Notes: a model not told the origin generated them from the letters alone. A DNA stretch of 57,777 nt from Candidatus Microgenomatus auricola (GCA_005239865.1 SBBC01000033.1:1-57777); one strand, 5' to 3'; counted from the stretch's first letter, positions 36,278 through 43,835 are shown. Numbers and translations: made by a program.

Positions 36278-36769
36278 ATGAAACGCTACATTGTTACCGC
36301 CCTCTTGCCCGAACCTTTGCGAGGCAAACTCGCGGCGCTGCGACGTCATCACGACCGCTTCACGCGGCAGTGGCTGCCGCCGCACATCACGATCATTCCG
36401 CCGTTTGAAACTATTCTTTCCCGCGACGAAATGCAAGCCATCCAGACCATGCCGGTTGATGTCAAGGCGTCGTTCGGTGGTTGGGGTTCGTTCCGGCGCG
36501 ATACCACGAGCGTCCTGTTTTTGAAGATTGTGAACGACGTTTTCGGCGAGCTCCGGACGAAACTCCTGTCGACGCTTCCCGGTCTCGCGCCATACGCCTC
36601 GACTGATACGACGTTTCACGTAACAGTCGTCAGTAGAATTCCCAACGAATTGTTTGATGAGGTCTCGTCAGTTGTGACAAAGCAAGAAATCGCTGGCGAT
36701 TTTACGGTTGACCGCCTGACCCTCTACGAATGGGATGACGAGTATCGGCGGTGGATCGAAGTCACGTGA
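36278..36769 (+). CDS. 2'-5' RNA ligase family protein (LigT/ThpR-like)
   Basis: A 163-residue protein of the 2H phosphoesterase superfamily. The two signature motifs are visible: HITIIPPF near residue 34 and HVTVVSR near residue 113, each giving the catalytic H-x-T. The length is normal for LigT-like cyclic phosphodiesterases or RNA ligases. It begins 19 bases after the preceding stop but belongs in composition to the GC-rich region that starts here. Its cellular substrate is unknown. Confidence 0.82.
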   Translation: MKRYIVTALLPEPLRGKLAALRRHHDRFTRQWLPPHITIIPPFETILSRDEMQAIQTMPVDVKASFGGWGSFRRDTTSVLFLKIVNDVFGELRTKLLSTLPGLAPYASTDTTFHVTVVSRIPNELFDEVSSVVTKQEIAGDFTVDRLTLYEWDDEYRRWIEVT

Positions 36770-36847
36770 GGCGATGACCCAAAACACCAGCGAGGAGCTA
36801 GATCCCTGCCTCCCGCTGTCGCCAGGGGCTGGGGCCATGGTCAGATC

Positions 36848-37642
36848 ATGAAGCGATTCTTGCTTTGGATCTGGAAGGACCCCCGACGTCGGGTGACGAT
36901 CGTCCTCGTCGCGACCTGGCTGGTTGCGCTCACCCGCTTTTCCGAGCCAGTATACGTTTGGGTGCCGCTTTTTGTCGTGAGCGTCGGCGCGGTTGCGGAC
37001 CTGGTGGTCCAACGGATGCTGTTGAGACGGTGGAAATTCCCTTCATCTGCTGGCGTGACTAGTTGGTTGGTGGCACTGATCCTCGACCCGACCACTGGCA
37101 TGGCGCCGATGGTGGCGGCGGTGCTGCTGGCGCTCGGATCGAAATACCTGCTGCGCTTCCGGCGTCACTGGTTCAACCCAGCGGCCTTCGGCATTCTGAC
37201 GAGCGCCTGGATTTTTGATGTGCCGGTGGCCTGGTGGGTAGTCTCCTGGTCGTGGATACCGGCGGCCATGCTCCTGGTTGGGATGTTCTCTATTTTGCAA
37301 CGGCTGAAACGATTGTGGTTGCCTGCAATTTTTTTTGTCATCTACGCGGTCTGGCTTGCGGCAACGAGTGGTAATACGAATCTGGTCTCGCGCACCCTGC
37401 TTGATGGAACAGTCATCCTCTTCGCGGTGGTCATGGTCACGGAGCCAATGACGTCGCCGGCTCACGGCAAATGGCGGTACGGTTTCGGCGCACTGGTGGC
37501 GGCGATGATCGTGCTCTTGATCGCCTTCCGTTTTACCGGCCCCCCCGATCTCTTCTTGCTGTCATTGCTGCTGGCTGACGCGGTCGCCGGAATTTTGCTG
37601 ACGGTCAGGCGATCGCGGCCGACCGTGTCGCCGGCTGCGTAG
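36848..37642 (+). CDS. RnfD/NqrB-like membrane protein
   Basis: A 264-residue protein with about eight hydrophobic helices. HWFNPAAFGILT and VMVTEPMTSPAHGKWRYGFG match the conserved regions of the NqrB/RnfD/RnfE family. The S/T-G-A-T motif used for covalent FMN attachment in RnfD is not seen, so the flavin site may be lacking. It is followed 42 bases later by a Rieske protein gene, and no other Rnf subunit is nearby. A small redox or flavin-handling membrane unit is possible, but its partners and direction of electron flow are unknown. Confidence 0.7.
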   Translation: MKRFLLWIWKDPRRRVTIVLVATWLVALTRFSEPVYVWVPLFVVSVGAVADLVVQRMLLRRWKFPSSAGVTSWLVALILDPTTGMAPMVAAVLLALGSKYLLRFRRHWFNPAAFGILTSAWIFDVPVAWWVVSWSWIPAAMLLVGMFSILQRLKRLWLPAIFFVIYAVWLAATSGNTNLVSRTLLDGTVILFAVVMVTEPMTSPAHGKWRYGFGALVAAMIVLLIAFRFTGPPDLFLLSLLLADAVAGILLTVRRSRPTVSPAA

Positions 37643-37684
37643 AGGTTTGCGGGAAACGCGACCAGCGCTACACTACAGCATGGT

Positions 37685-37936
37685 ATGGCACATGAAGACC
37701 TAAAACCCGGCGAAGGCAAGGTGCTCGAAGACAGGCATGTGGCTTTGTACCGCGACGAACACGGGAATCTTCAGGCGGTGAGTTCGATTTGCACGCATGA
37801 GGAATGTGAAGTGGAGTGGAACAACGGAGACAAGACCTGGGACTGCCCTTGCCACGGCTCGCGGTTTACACGAGACGGTCATGTGATCAACGGGCCGGCA
37901 GTGGAGCCGCTCGCCCCAGCAGAGGTTCCGGAGTGA
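37685..37936 (+). CDS. Rieske [2Fe-2S] domain protein
   Basis: An 83-residue protein that is almost entirely a Rieske fold. CTHEECEV and CPCHGSRF provide the Cys-x-His and Cys-x2-His ligand pairs of the iron-sulfur cluster. There is no signal peptide or membrane anchor, so it should be cytoplasmic and act as a small electron carrier or an oxygenase-type ferredoxin. ATG 37685 is used here; another ATG 5 bases earlier is out of frame. The next gene begins with GTG overlapping its stop. Its partner may be the preceding RnfD-like membrane protein. Confidence 0.85.
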   Translation: MAHEDLKPGEGKVLEDRHVALYRDEHGNLQAVSSICTHEECEVEWNNGDKTWDCPCHGSRFTRDGHVINGPAVEPLAPAEVPE

Positions 37937-38142
37937 ACGAACCAGCACTAGGTATCTACGAGCACTACAGCGGTACGCAGTACCGCGTTATCGGCGTTGC
38001 ACGTCATAGCGAATCGAAAGAACAGCTCGTCGTCTACCAGCGTCTCGACGACCATGCGCTGTGGACGCGGCCACTGACGATGTTTCTCGAAGACGTTGAG
38101 GTCGAGGGCCGGCGCGTTCCGCGTTTCAGGCGCGTGGGATGA
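37933..38142 (+). CDS. DUF1653 family protein
   Basis: A 69-residue protein starting at GTG 37933, which overlaps the Rieske stop as GTGA. GIYEHYSGTQYRVIGVARHS, EQLVVYQRLDDHALWTRPL and FLEDVEVEGRRVPRF reproduce the DUF1653 family over its full length. The fold is small and beta-rich and the biochemical role is unknown. The tight coupling puts it in the same transcript as the Rieske gene and the alkyltransferase-like gene 12 bases further on. Confidence 0.82.
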   Translation: MNEPALGIYEHYSGTQYRVIGVARHSESKEQLVVYQRLDDHALWTRPLTMFLEDVEVEGRRVPRFRRVG

Positions 38143-38154
38143 GGCGTTCGCACA

Positions 38155-38484
38155 ATGCCCCGCGGTCAAAACCTTTATTTCCGGATCTACAACGCCGTCC
38201 GCAAGATTCCGCGCGGTAAAGTCGCGACGTATGGGCAGATCGCGGCGCTGATTGGGAGTCCGCGTTCTGCTCGAATTGTCGGCTGGGCGCTGCGGTCGCT
38301 TGATCCAGGAACGAAAGTCCCGTGGCAACGGGTGATCAACGGCCAGGGGATGATCTCGATCGAGAATATGAACTGCCCGAAGGAGCAGCAGGCGCTGGTG
38401 TTGCGGCAGGAGGGCGTTGAGGTCATGCAGCGGGACGGGAATTTTTGGGTGGATTTGGGGAAGTATGGATGGCAGACAGATTAA
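38155..38484 (+). CDS. alkyltransferase-like protein (MGMT family, no active-site Cys)
   Basis: A 109-residue protein matching the DNA-binding domain of O6-alkylguanine-DNA alkyltransferases. IPRGKVATYGQIAALIGSPR is the helix-turn-helix region and VPWQRVINGQGMIS replaces the usual PCHRV, so the acceptor cysteine is a tryptophan. That is the hallmark of ATL proteins, which recognise alkylated guanine and pass it to nucleotide excision repair. The His following the Cys is also changed, to Gln. A Tag-like glycosylase gene follows, giving a small alkylation-repair pair. Confidence 0.87.
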   Translation: MPRGQNLYFRIYNAVRKIPRGKVATYGQIAALIGSPRSARIVGWALRSLDPGTKVPWQRVINGQGMISIENMNCPKEQQALVLRQEGVEVMQRDGNFWVDLGKYGWQTD

Positions 38485-38562
38485 AGTTGTTAGTTGAAAG
38501 TTTTAAGTTAAGGTACGATGCATCAACCACCTCCTGACAACCTTCAACTTCCTCCTAAAGCC

Positions 38563-39015
38563 ATGCCCCGCAGTTACATGATTCCCAAAAAATTCGTGCC
38601 AAAGTCAGATAACGGGTATTTCGAGGTATTATCGAAAACCGTGTTTCAGGTGGGATTCAACTGGCGGGTAGTGGAAAAGAAGTGGCCGGACATCCACAAG
38701 GCGTTTCATGGATTCAGGATCGAGCTAGTCGCCAAGATGGATATTGACGACGTTGACGCACTCTTAAAGAACAAACAGATCATTCGGAATGGTCGAAAAA
38801 TCATGGCTGTTATCGCCAACGCGCAGAAGTTTTTGGAAATTAAAAAAAAGCACGCTGCGGTAAAGAAATTCCTACGGTCACTGCGAAAGAAGCCCTACCG
38901 TGAGCGTCGAAAAATCCTGTCGAAAATGTTCGCGGGTATTGGTCCGACCGGCGTGTTTGTGTTTCTCTATACGGTCGATGAACCAGTGCCGCACTGGCAC
39001 CAACGTAACGATTGA
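38563..39015 (+). CDS. DNA-3-methyladenine glycosylase I-like protein
   Basis: A 150-residue protein. YFEVLSKTVFQVGFNWRVVE, DVDALLKNKQIIRNGRKIMAVIANAQ and GIGPTGVFVFLYTVDEPVPHW correspond to successive blocks of the Tag family of helix-hairpin-helix glycosylases. The N-terminal zinc-binding Cys of classical Tag is absent, so it is a divergent or shortened member. ATG 38563 (MPRSYMIPKK) is preferred over ATG 38518, because the codons before it form a low-complexity stretch that looks like the tail of the intergenic repeat. It should remove alkylated adenine from DNA. Confidence 0.72.
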   Translation: MPRSYMIPKKFVPKSDNGYFEVLSKTVFQVGFNWRVVEKKWPDIHKAFHGFRIELVAKMDIDDVDALLKNKQIIRNGRKIMAVIANAQKFLEIKKKHAAVKKFLRSLRKKPYRERRKILSKMFAGIGPTGVFVFLYTVDEPVPHWHQRND

Positions 39016-39051
39016 CGCGTGACTTTTGACTGCTGACTAATAGGCAGGAGG

Positions 39052-39079
39052 TTGATTTTTTCTTTATTTTTGTTACAAT
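39052..39079 (+). promoter_or_regulatory. promoter of the MazG-like gene
   Basis: TTGATT (39052-39057), a 16-base spacer and TACAAT (39074-39079, 5 of 6 matches) make a good housekeeping promoter. Transcription would begin at about 39086, only a few bases before ATG 39089. Confidence 0.5.
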
Positions 39080-39088
39080 GCTTGCGTC

Positions 39089-39475
39089 ATGGATCGAGTA
39101 GCAATGAGAAAAATTCAGTACAACAAGTTGATTCGTGACAGGATTCCGCTGGTCATGAAGAAGAACGGCGCGGCGTTCAAGGTCAGAAGGTTGAAGTTAT
39201 CTGCATTCAAGCGTGAACTCTTGAAGAAAGTCGGCGAGGAGGCCAGCAGCCTCCCGCGTCTCAAGAAGAAGGATGACATCACCGATGAGTTGGCTGACAC
39301 GCTCGACGTCATCAAGGAGCTTCAGAGCGTATTCAAGATTTCCAATGCGGATATTCGCAAAGCGCAACAGCAGGCGATGAAAAGGAAGGGCGGATTTCGG
39401 AAGCGGATCTACCTGTACTGGTCGCAGGATACTGGCTACCGGACGAATGAGCGAAGGTATAAAAAACAACAATAG
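39089..39475 (+). CDS. MazG-like nucleotide pyrophosphohydrolase
   Basis: A 128-residue all-alpha NTP-PPase. YNKLIRDRIPLVMKKNG is the family N-terminus. GEEASSLPRLKKKDDITDELADTLDVI supplies the EE ... E-x2-D metal-binding helices of MazG/phosphoribosyl-ATP pyrophosphohydrolase-like enzymes. It probably hydrolyses a nucleoside triphosphate, perhaps as house-cleaning. ATG 39089 leaves almost no leader after the promoter; ATG 39104 is an alternative start that keeps the whole domain. Confidence 0.78.
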   Translation: MDRVAMRKIQYNKLIRDRIPLVMKKNGAAFKVRRLKLSAFKRELLKKVGEEASSLPRLKKKDDITDELADTLDVIKELQSVFKISNADIRKAQQQAMKRKGGFRKRIYLYWSQDTGYRTNERRYKKQQ

Positions 39476-39479
39476 GCGC

Positions 39480-39762
39480 GCGGGTGTCGTATTACGGCTA
39501 TTATGTCACCCTTCTCCCGTAAAACGAGGAGCGTGAGCGACGAAGTTTTACTGATCCCGTACGACGAGCTCTTGTGACAATCCTGGCGCAGGTATCGTAT
39601 AATGGTAATACCTCAGCTTTCCAAGCTGATGCCGGGGGTTCGATTCCCCCTACCTGCTCCAAGATTGTCACGGGATCCTCGCAACCAGACGGGCTCGTTC
39701 GTAGCCTCGTCGTTGCGGGACAAGGGGTAGAAGCCCCGCCGAATGGCGGGTCACCCGCTCCA
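39480..39762 (+). other. split tRNA-Gly-like envelope enclosing an intact tRNA-Gly
   Basis: The 5' part (39480-39514) reads like a tRNA-Gly: acceptor GCGGGTG, D-arm region CGTATTACGGCTATTATG and TCACC-CTTC up to the middle of the anticodon loop. The 3' part (39720-39762) resumes with CCAA, a modified T-arm and CACCCGC-TCCA, whose 7 bases pair perfectly with GCGGGTG. CTT plus CCAA rebuilds a tRNA-Gly(UCC) anticodon loop. The roughly 205 bases in between fold well: GTAAAAC/GTTTTAC (39519-39551), GTGACAATC/GATTGTCAC (39574-39582 with 39662-39670) around the inner tRNA, and CGCAAC...GTTGCG (39679-39716) with inner GACG/CGTC and GGCT/AGCC. It could be a structured insertion or a decayed duplicate. 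Confidence 0.5.
39588..39661 (+). tRNA. tRNA-Gly (anticodon TCC)
   Basis: A complete cloverleaf: acceptor GCAGGTA pairs with TACCTGC, D-stem GTAT/ATAC, anticodon stem TCAGC/GCTGA with loop TTTCCAA (anticodon TCC at 39620-39622), T-arm GGGGG-TTCGATT-CCCCC, discriminator T and an encoded CCA at 39659-39661. It decodes GGA (and probably GGG by wobble). Immediately outside, a 9-bp perfect inverted repeat encloses the gene. Confidence 0.95.
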
Positions 39763-39779
39763 GTGAGTTGCCCACCGTG

Positions 39780-41396
39780 ATGAACCAACGCTGGCAGCTC
39801 GTTGGTGTGTTTGCGGTCGTGGTGTTGGTTGCGCTCACGGCGTATTTCTGGAATCTCGGAGTGTCATCGATTGCCAACGCCGACGAGGGCGTGCACGCAC
39901 TGGTCACGCGAGAGCTCCGCGAATCAGGCGACTGGCTGACCTTGCACATCCGCGGGGTCGAGTACTTTCGGAAACCGCCGCTGTCATTCTGGATTCGCGG
40001 CGTCACGCAGTTGGCGCTGGGTGAAAATGAGTTCGCCACCCGGCTGCCGTCGGCGCTGGCCGGCGCGGGGACGACGTTGCTGATCGCGTGGTGGGCCTGG
40101 CTCTGGACGCGGCGCTGGCCGGCGGCGCTCGTCGCTGGGGTCATGTTTCCGCTTTTACCAGTCACGTTCACCCACACCTTTCGCACCGGCGAAACGGACG
40201 GCCTCCTGATATTTTTCCTGACGCTGGCCGCGTGGCTGTTCTGGCGAAGCGTCAAAACACCGTGGCTCGTAGTGCCTGCGGCCGGCGTGATCGGCTTGGC
40301 CTTCATGACGAAATCAGTGGCCGCGGGCGTCGTGCCGATTGGGTTTATGCTGACGTTGTGGCTGCAACGAAAATGGCCATACACTTGGAAGCACGTGGTG
40401 CTGACAGTTGTCCTGTTCCTGGCGGTGATTTTGCCGTGGCACGTTTACGAATATGCGAAGCACGGACAGAAGTTTTGGAACGAGTACGTCGGCTATCATA
40501 TTCTCCAGCGCGTCGAGGAACGGTTGCACGTCACGCCGAAAACCCACGGACCGTTCTGGTACCCGAGCGCGCTCGAACGCGGCATGTTCCCGTGGTCGTG
40601 GTTGGTCGTGCCGGCCTTGGCGCTGGCAATCGTCAGGGTGAGAAAACGCGAGGATGATGCATTCGTCCAGACTTTTCTCTTGGCTTGGGGCGTCGGCACG
40701 GTCGTCCTGTTCTCGCTGGCGGCCACGAAGCTGGCTTGGTACATCGCCCCGGCCTATCCGGCCCTGACCTTGCTCTTGGCGCGATTCCTGACACAACCGT
40801 TCTGGTCGCTGCCGCGCTGGCTGCTTGTGTTGAGCGTCGCGGCGGCAGTCGGTTACCTCATGCGGGTCACTCAACAATTCCAGACCGGTGCCAGCAAGTA
40901 CCTGTCGTTCGACTTCCTGCCCGCCTGGGTGAGCGTCAGCGCGATGGTGGTTGTGGCGGCGGGGGTCCTGACGATGGCCTATCGGAAATCAACGGCCGCG
41001 GGTCAACGGACGCTCAAAGTCATGGCCTTGCTCCTCGTGCTGCACATGGCGCTGGTCAGCGCCGCGCTGTTCTCGCGGAACGTCCGGAGAATCTACGACA
41101 GCCCGTTCCGCGTATTTCGCAACGAGGCCGTGGCGCGCGATCCGAAGGCGAACGTCTACATCTACGACATCGGTTATTATACCAGTCCGCTGGCCCACCT
41201 CTACCTGGTCGGTCCGCGGCAACAGCGGATACTCACGCCGCTGCGGGAACAGCCCGACAAACTGCAAGAAATCTTGGCCAGCCGAGCCGGCGCTTTCGTC
41301 ATTTTTGAGAAGACCAGGGAACATGAGCTAGAGGGACTGGCCGATTTGGAAAAAATCAGTGAATTTGGATCGCTCGCGCTGTACCGAGTTCGATAA
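39780..41396 (+). CDS. ArnT-like membrane glycosyltransferase (PMT_2 family)
   Basis: A 538-residue GT-C protein with about twelve membrane helices. IANADEGVHALVTRELRESG after helix 1 holds the acidic pair typical of ArnT/GT83 enzymes, and VEYFRKPPLSFWIRG corresponds to the conserved loop with R-K-P-P-L. HTFRTGETDGLLIFFLTLA and WYPSALERGMFPWSW further support the family. It should move a sugar from an undecaprenyl-phosphate carrier to an envelope acceptor such as a lipid or protein. ATG 39780 lies 18 bases after the 3' end of the tRNA-like envelope. An unrelated TTG upstream is not used. Confidence 0.85.
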   Translation: MNQRWQLVGVFAVVVLVALTAYFWNLGVSSIANADEGVHALVTRELRESGDWLTLHIRGVEYFRKPPLSFWIRGVTQLALGENEFATRLPSALAGAGTTLLIAWWAWLWTRRWPAALVAGVMFPLLPVTFTHTFRTGETDGLLIFFLTLAAWLFWRSVKTPWLVVPAAGVIGLAFMTKSVAAGVVPIGFMLTLWLQRKWPYTWKHVVLTVVLFLAVILPWHVYEYAKHGQKFWNEYVGYHILQRVEERLHVTPKTHGPFWYPSALERGMFPWSWLVVPALALAIVRVRKREDDAFVQTFLLAWGVGTVVLFSLAATKLAWYIAPAYPALTLLLARFLTQPFWSLPRWLLVLSVAAAVGYLMRVTQQFQTGASKYLSFDFLPAWVSVSAMVVVAAGVLTMAYRKSTAAGQRTLKVMALLLVLHMALVSAALFSRNVRRIYDSPFRVFRNEAVARDPKANVYIYDIGYYTSPLAHLYLVGPRQQRILTPLREQPDKLQEILASRAGAFVIFEKTREHELEGLADLEKISEFGSLALYRVR

Positions 41397-41444
41397 TTTC
41401 GCCAACTGTATCCAGAATTACATTAACTGCAGAGGCCAAAGGGG

Positions 41445-41473
41445 TTGACAAAACTATCACACCGACGTACCAT
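41445..41473 (+). promoter_or_regulatory. promoter of the 3D-domain gene
   Basis: TTGACA at 41445-41450 is a perfect -35. A 17-base spacer leads to TACCAT at 41468-41473 (4 of 6 to the -10). Transcription should start near 41480, giving a leader of about 87 bases with two hairpins. Confidence 0.6.
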
Positions 41474-41494
41474 ACGTAAAGTTTTCTAAAACCT

Positions 41495-41544
41495 GCGGGT
41501 CATCCCGCGAGTTTTTGAACCCGGATTTTTCATGCCCAATCCGG
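41495..41544 (+). promoter_or_regulatory. two-hairpin leader of the 3D-domain gene
   Basis: The first hairpin is GCGGG (41495-41499)/CCCGC (41504-41508) followed by five T, like a short intrinsic terminator. The second is CCGGATT (41521-41527)/AATCCGG (41538-41544), 7 perfect pairs. Both lie in the predicted leader upstream of ATG 41567. An attenuator or ligand-sensing leader is possible. The leader is too short for a complete ydaO-type riboswitch, the class often found before 3D-domain genes. Confidence 0.35.
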
Positions 41545-41566
41545 CACTTACCAGTAGCGCAACTCC

Positions 41567-42082
41567 ATGATTCGACTACGACGATTTGTCCGACGAAACA
41601 GAAGGAAGTTGTACATTTACATAGCGCTTCTGTCCCTAGCTAATTTTTTAGTCCCGCACCCAGCTTCGGCCAAATCATTGCTGTCAGATGCGGAGACGCC
41701 AGTCGCGGAGGTAGTACCGGAACAGTCAGTGCCGACCATGAGCTGGCGTGAGGATCGACCGCTGTTCCCGGTGCCAGCCAACCTACCGGTGCAACGTACG
41801 GTTTGGGTTACGGCCACCGCCTACACCCCATCAGTTGATGAAACTGACAGCGATCCGCGGACCACGGCTTCCGGTGCAAAAGTAGATGATGGCGTGATCG
41901 CCTTTAACGGCCTATCGTTCGGCACGAAAGTGCGCTTACCCGATCAGTACGGCGATAAAATATTTATCGTCCTCGATCGAATGAGCCCGCGTTACGGTAA
42001 TCGGTACATCGATATCTGGATGCCGACCAAGCAAGAAGCGAAGCAATGGGGCGTGAAGTCGGTCCGGATGGAAATACTTTAA
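41567..42082 (+). CDS. 3D-domain protein (cell-wall-associated)
   Basis: A 171-residue exported protein. An N-terminal basic stretch and hydrophobic segment (LYIYIALLSLANFLV) end in PHPASAKS, which looks like a signal peptidase site. The C-terminal domain VTATAYTP ... TASG ... LDRMSPRYGNRYIDIWMP is the 3D domain, a double-psi beta barrel with catalytic aspartates related to MltA-type lytic transglycosylases and Rpf C-termini. It probably cleaves or remodels peptidoglycan outside the membrane. It is a single gene with a strong promoter and a structured leader. A short ATCCTT/AAGGAT hairpin follows its stop. Confidence 0.85.
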   Translation: MIRLRRFVRRNRRKLYIYIALLSLANFLVPHPASAKSLLSDAETPVAEVVPEQSVPTMSWREDRPLFPVPANLPVQRTVWVTATAYTPSVDETDSDPRTTASGAKVDDGVIAFNGLSFGTKVRLPDQYGDKIFIVLDRMSPRYGNRYIDIWMPTKQEAKQWGVKSVRMEIL

Positions 42083-42106
42083 CATCCTTACCAAGGATTA
42101 CCGACC

Positions 42107-42135
42107 TTGATCGTGTCGGAGATTTTTGGTATGAT
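42107..42135 (+). promoter_or_regulatory. promoter of tRNA-Cys
   Basis: TTGATC (42107-42112), a 17-base spacer and TATGAT (42130-42135, 5 of 6) end 26 bases before the first base of the tRNA. This is a near-ideal stable-RNA promoter position. Confidence 0.6.
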
Positions 42136-42161
42136 GGCGGGGCTTCATCACCGAGTCAATC

Positions 42162-42236
42162 GGCCTGGTAGCCAAGTGGTAAGGCAAGGGTCTGCAAAAC
42201 CCTTATTCAGGGGTTCGAATCCCCTCCAGGCCTCCA
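42162..42236 (+). tRNA. tRNA-Cys (anticodon GCA)
   Basis: The acceptor GGCCTGG pairs with CCAGGCC, the anticodon stem AGGGT/ACCCT holds loop CTGCAAA with GCA at 42194-42196, and the T-arm is AGGGG-TTCGAAT-CCCCT. Discriminator T and encoded CCA end the gene at 42236. A shortened copy of its ends follows 12 bases later. Confidence 0.95.
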
Positions 42237-42248
42237 ACAGAAATGAGC

Positions 42249-42284
42249 GGCCTGGTGCGGGGCGAATTCCCCTCGTGGCCTCCA
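42249..42284 (+). pseudogene. tRNA-Cys-like minihelix remnant
   Basis: GGCCTGGTG repeats the first bases of the tRNA-Cys. A T-arm-like GGGG-CGAATT-CCCC follows, and GGCC-TCCA closes it. The D-arm and anticodon arm are absent. The outer four bases of the acceptor still pair (GGCC/GGCC). It looks like an internally deleted duplicate of the neighbouring tRNA, ending 4 bases before the next ORF. Confidence 0.55.
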
Positions 42285-42288
42285 TCGC

Positions 42289-42804
<516 letters not shown>

Positions 42805-42920
42805 GGACTTTTCCGTAACATATTGAATGGTACGGGATCACCCACTTTTGGGATATGGAAACCCCGATGAACATCCTGTCCATCTGGGCACTACATGGGC
42901 TGGTGAAGATGGCGGTGCTC

Positions 42921-43835
42921 CTACATCCAGTCGGGCACCGGTTCCCCGCACTTCGCACAGCATCGTGAGCGAAGCACGGGAACGTTGCCGTCTGGGGGTA
43001 GGTATCTAGAGGGAATGAACTCTGTGCTCCCGCATCGAGGACAAGCATGCATTCCGGAGTCGCTGGGAGGAGTATGTTCTTCCGCACGAGTGCGGCCGCT
43101 GCTTTCAACGTCGGGATCGGTTTTCGTTGCTTGCTCCGTTCCACTGGAACCACTTAACTCCACGATGATGAAGACAGTATCGAAACCGAGAACGAGCTTG
43201 TTATTCGGGTTGAAGTGGATGTCGAATTCCCACGTGGAGAGCGAGAGCATTCGGCGCCCATCCAAGATTACCGAATGCCAACAGGTCGGATCGTCGTACT
43301 CCTGCTTCATCACTCCAGTTACCGGATGTTCGTTCGACCGTCCGGTGCCAATGACGAACGCAACGTGAGCACAATCCGGAGAGAAGATTGGACCATCGCC
43401 AACGTCACTGAACGGTCCCAAGGGTTGTTGATCAACGTAGACAAACCATGGACCCGGCGATTCCCGCACAGTGATCGTGTCGTACTCGTCGTCCCCCTCG
43501 ATGGTCCTAAGCGGTGGCGCAGCCTTCGGGCTCCACGCCGCGTAGGCGATGTGACGTGAATCAGGTGAGAATGTTGCGCGCTCGATGTGGCAAGCCCAGT
43601 TTTCCAACACCTTGTCAACGAACATTGCCTCCATGTAATACACTTGCCCACCAGAGATTTCCAAGTTGACATCGAACCGTGCGATATCGATGGTCCGCAT
43701 TCCGTCCGGGGACTTGATTGTTTCGAGCAGAGACACTACCGTGCCCGGAAGGTTTCCTGAATGATCTTTGAAATAATCCCTCGCTTGAGGTCCGAATAAC
43801 ACCTCTTTTCGTATCGGTCGGTTACCACGCATCAC
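42921..43835 (-). CDS. WD40/TolB-like propeller protein with C-terminal zinc ribbon
   Basis: A 304-residue protein. ATFSPDSRHIAYAAWSP and PIFSPDCAHVAFVIGTG are PD40-type beta-propeller blades, with other weaker repeats between residues 60 and 220. A polar linker rich in T, S and E leads to a zinc ribbon at the C-terminus (CPRCGSTEF ... CCAKCGEPVP). No signal peptide is seen, so it is probably cytoplasmic. It is an isolated minus-strand gene beside tRNA remnants and is convergent with nothing obvious. The combination of domains is unusual; the function is unknown. Confidence 0.65.
   Translation of the reverse strand: MMRGNRPIRKEVLFGPQARDYFKDHSGNLPGTVVSLLETIKSPDGMRTIDIARFDVNLEISGGQVYYMEAMFVDKVLENWACHIERATFSPDSRHIAYAAWSPKAAPPLRTIEGDDEYDTITVRESPGPWFVYVDQQPLGPFSDVGDGPIFSPDCAHVAFVIGTGRSNEHPVTGVMKQEYDDPTCWHSVILDGRRMLSLSTWEFDIHFNPNNKLVLGFDTVFIIVELSGSSGTEQATKTDPDVESSGRTRAEEHTPPSDSGMHACPRCGSTEFIPSRYLPPDGNVPVLRSRCCAKCGEPVPDWM

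Noticed and set aside
40314-40877. Long minus-strand ORF opposite the ArnT-like gene
   Set aside because: It is a low-complexity, R/Q/H-rich shadow of a well-supported membrane transferase on the other strand.
41480-41566. Complete ydaO-type riboswitch
   Set aside because: The leader is only about 87 bases and lacks the multi-arm architecture of that class.
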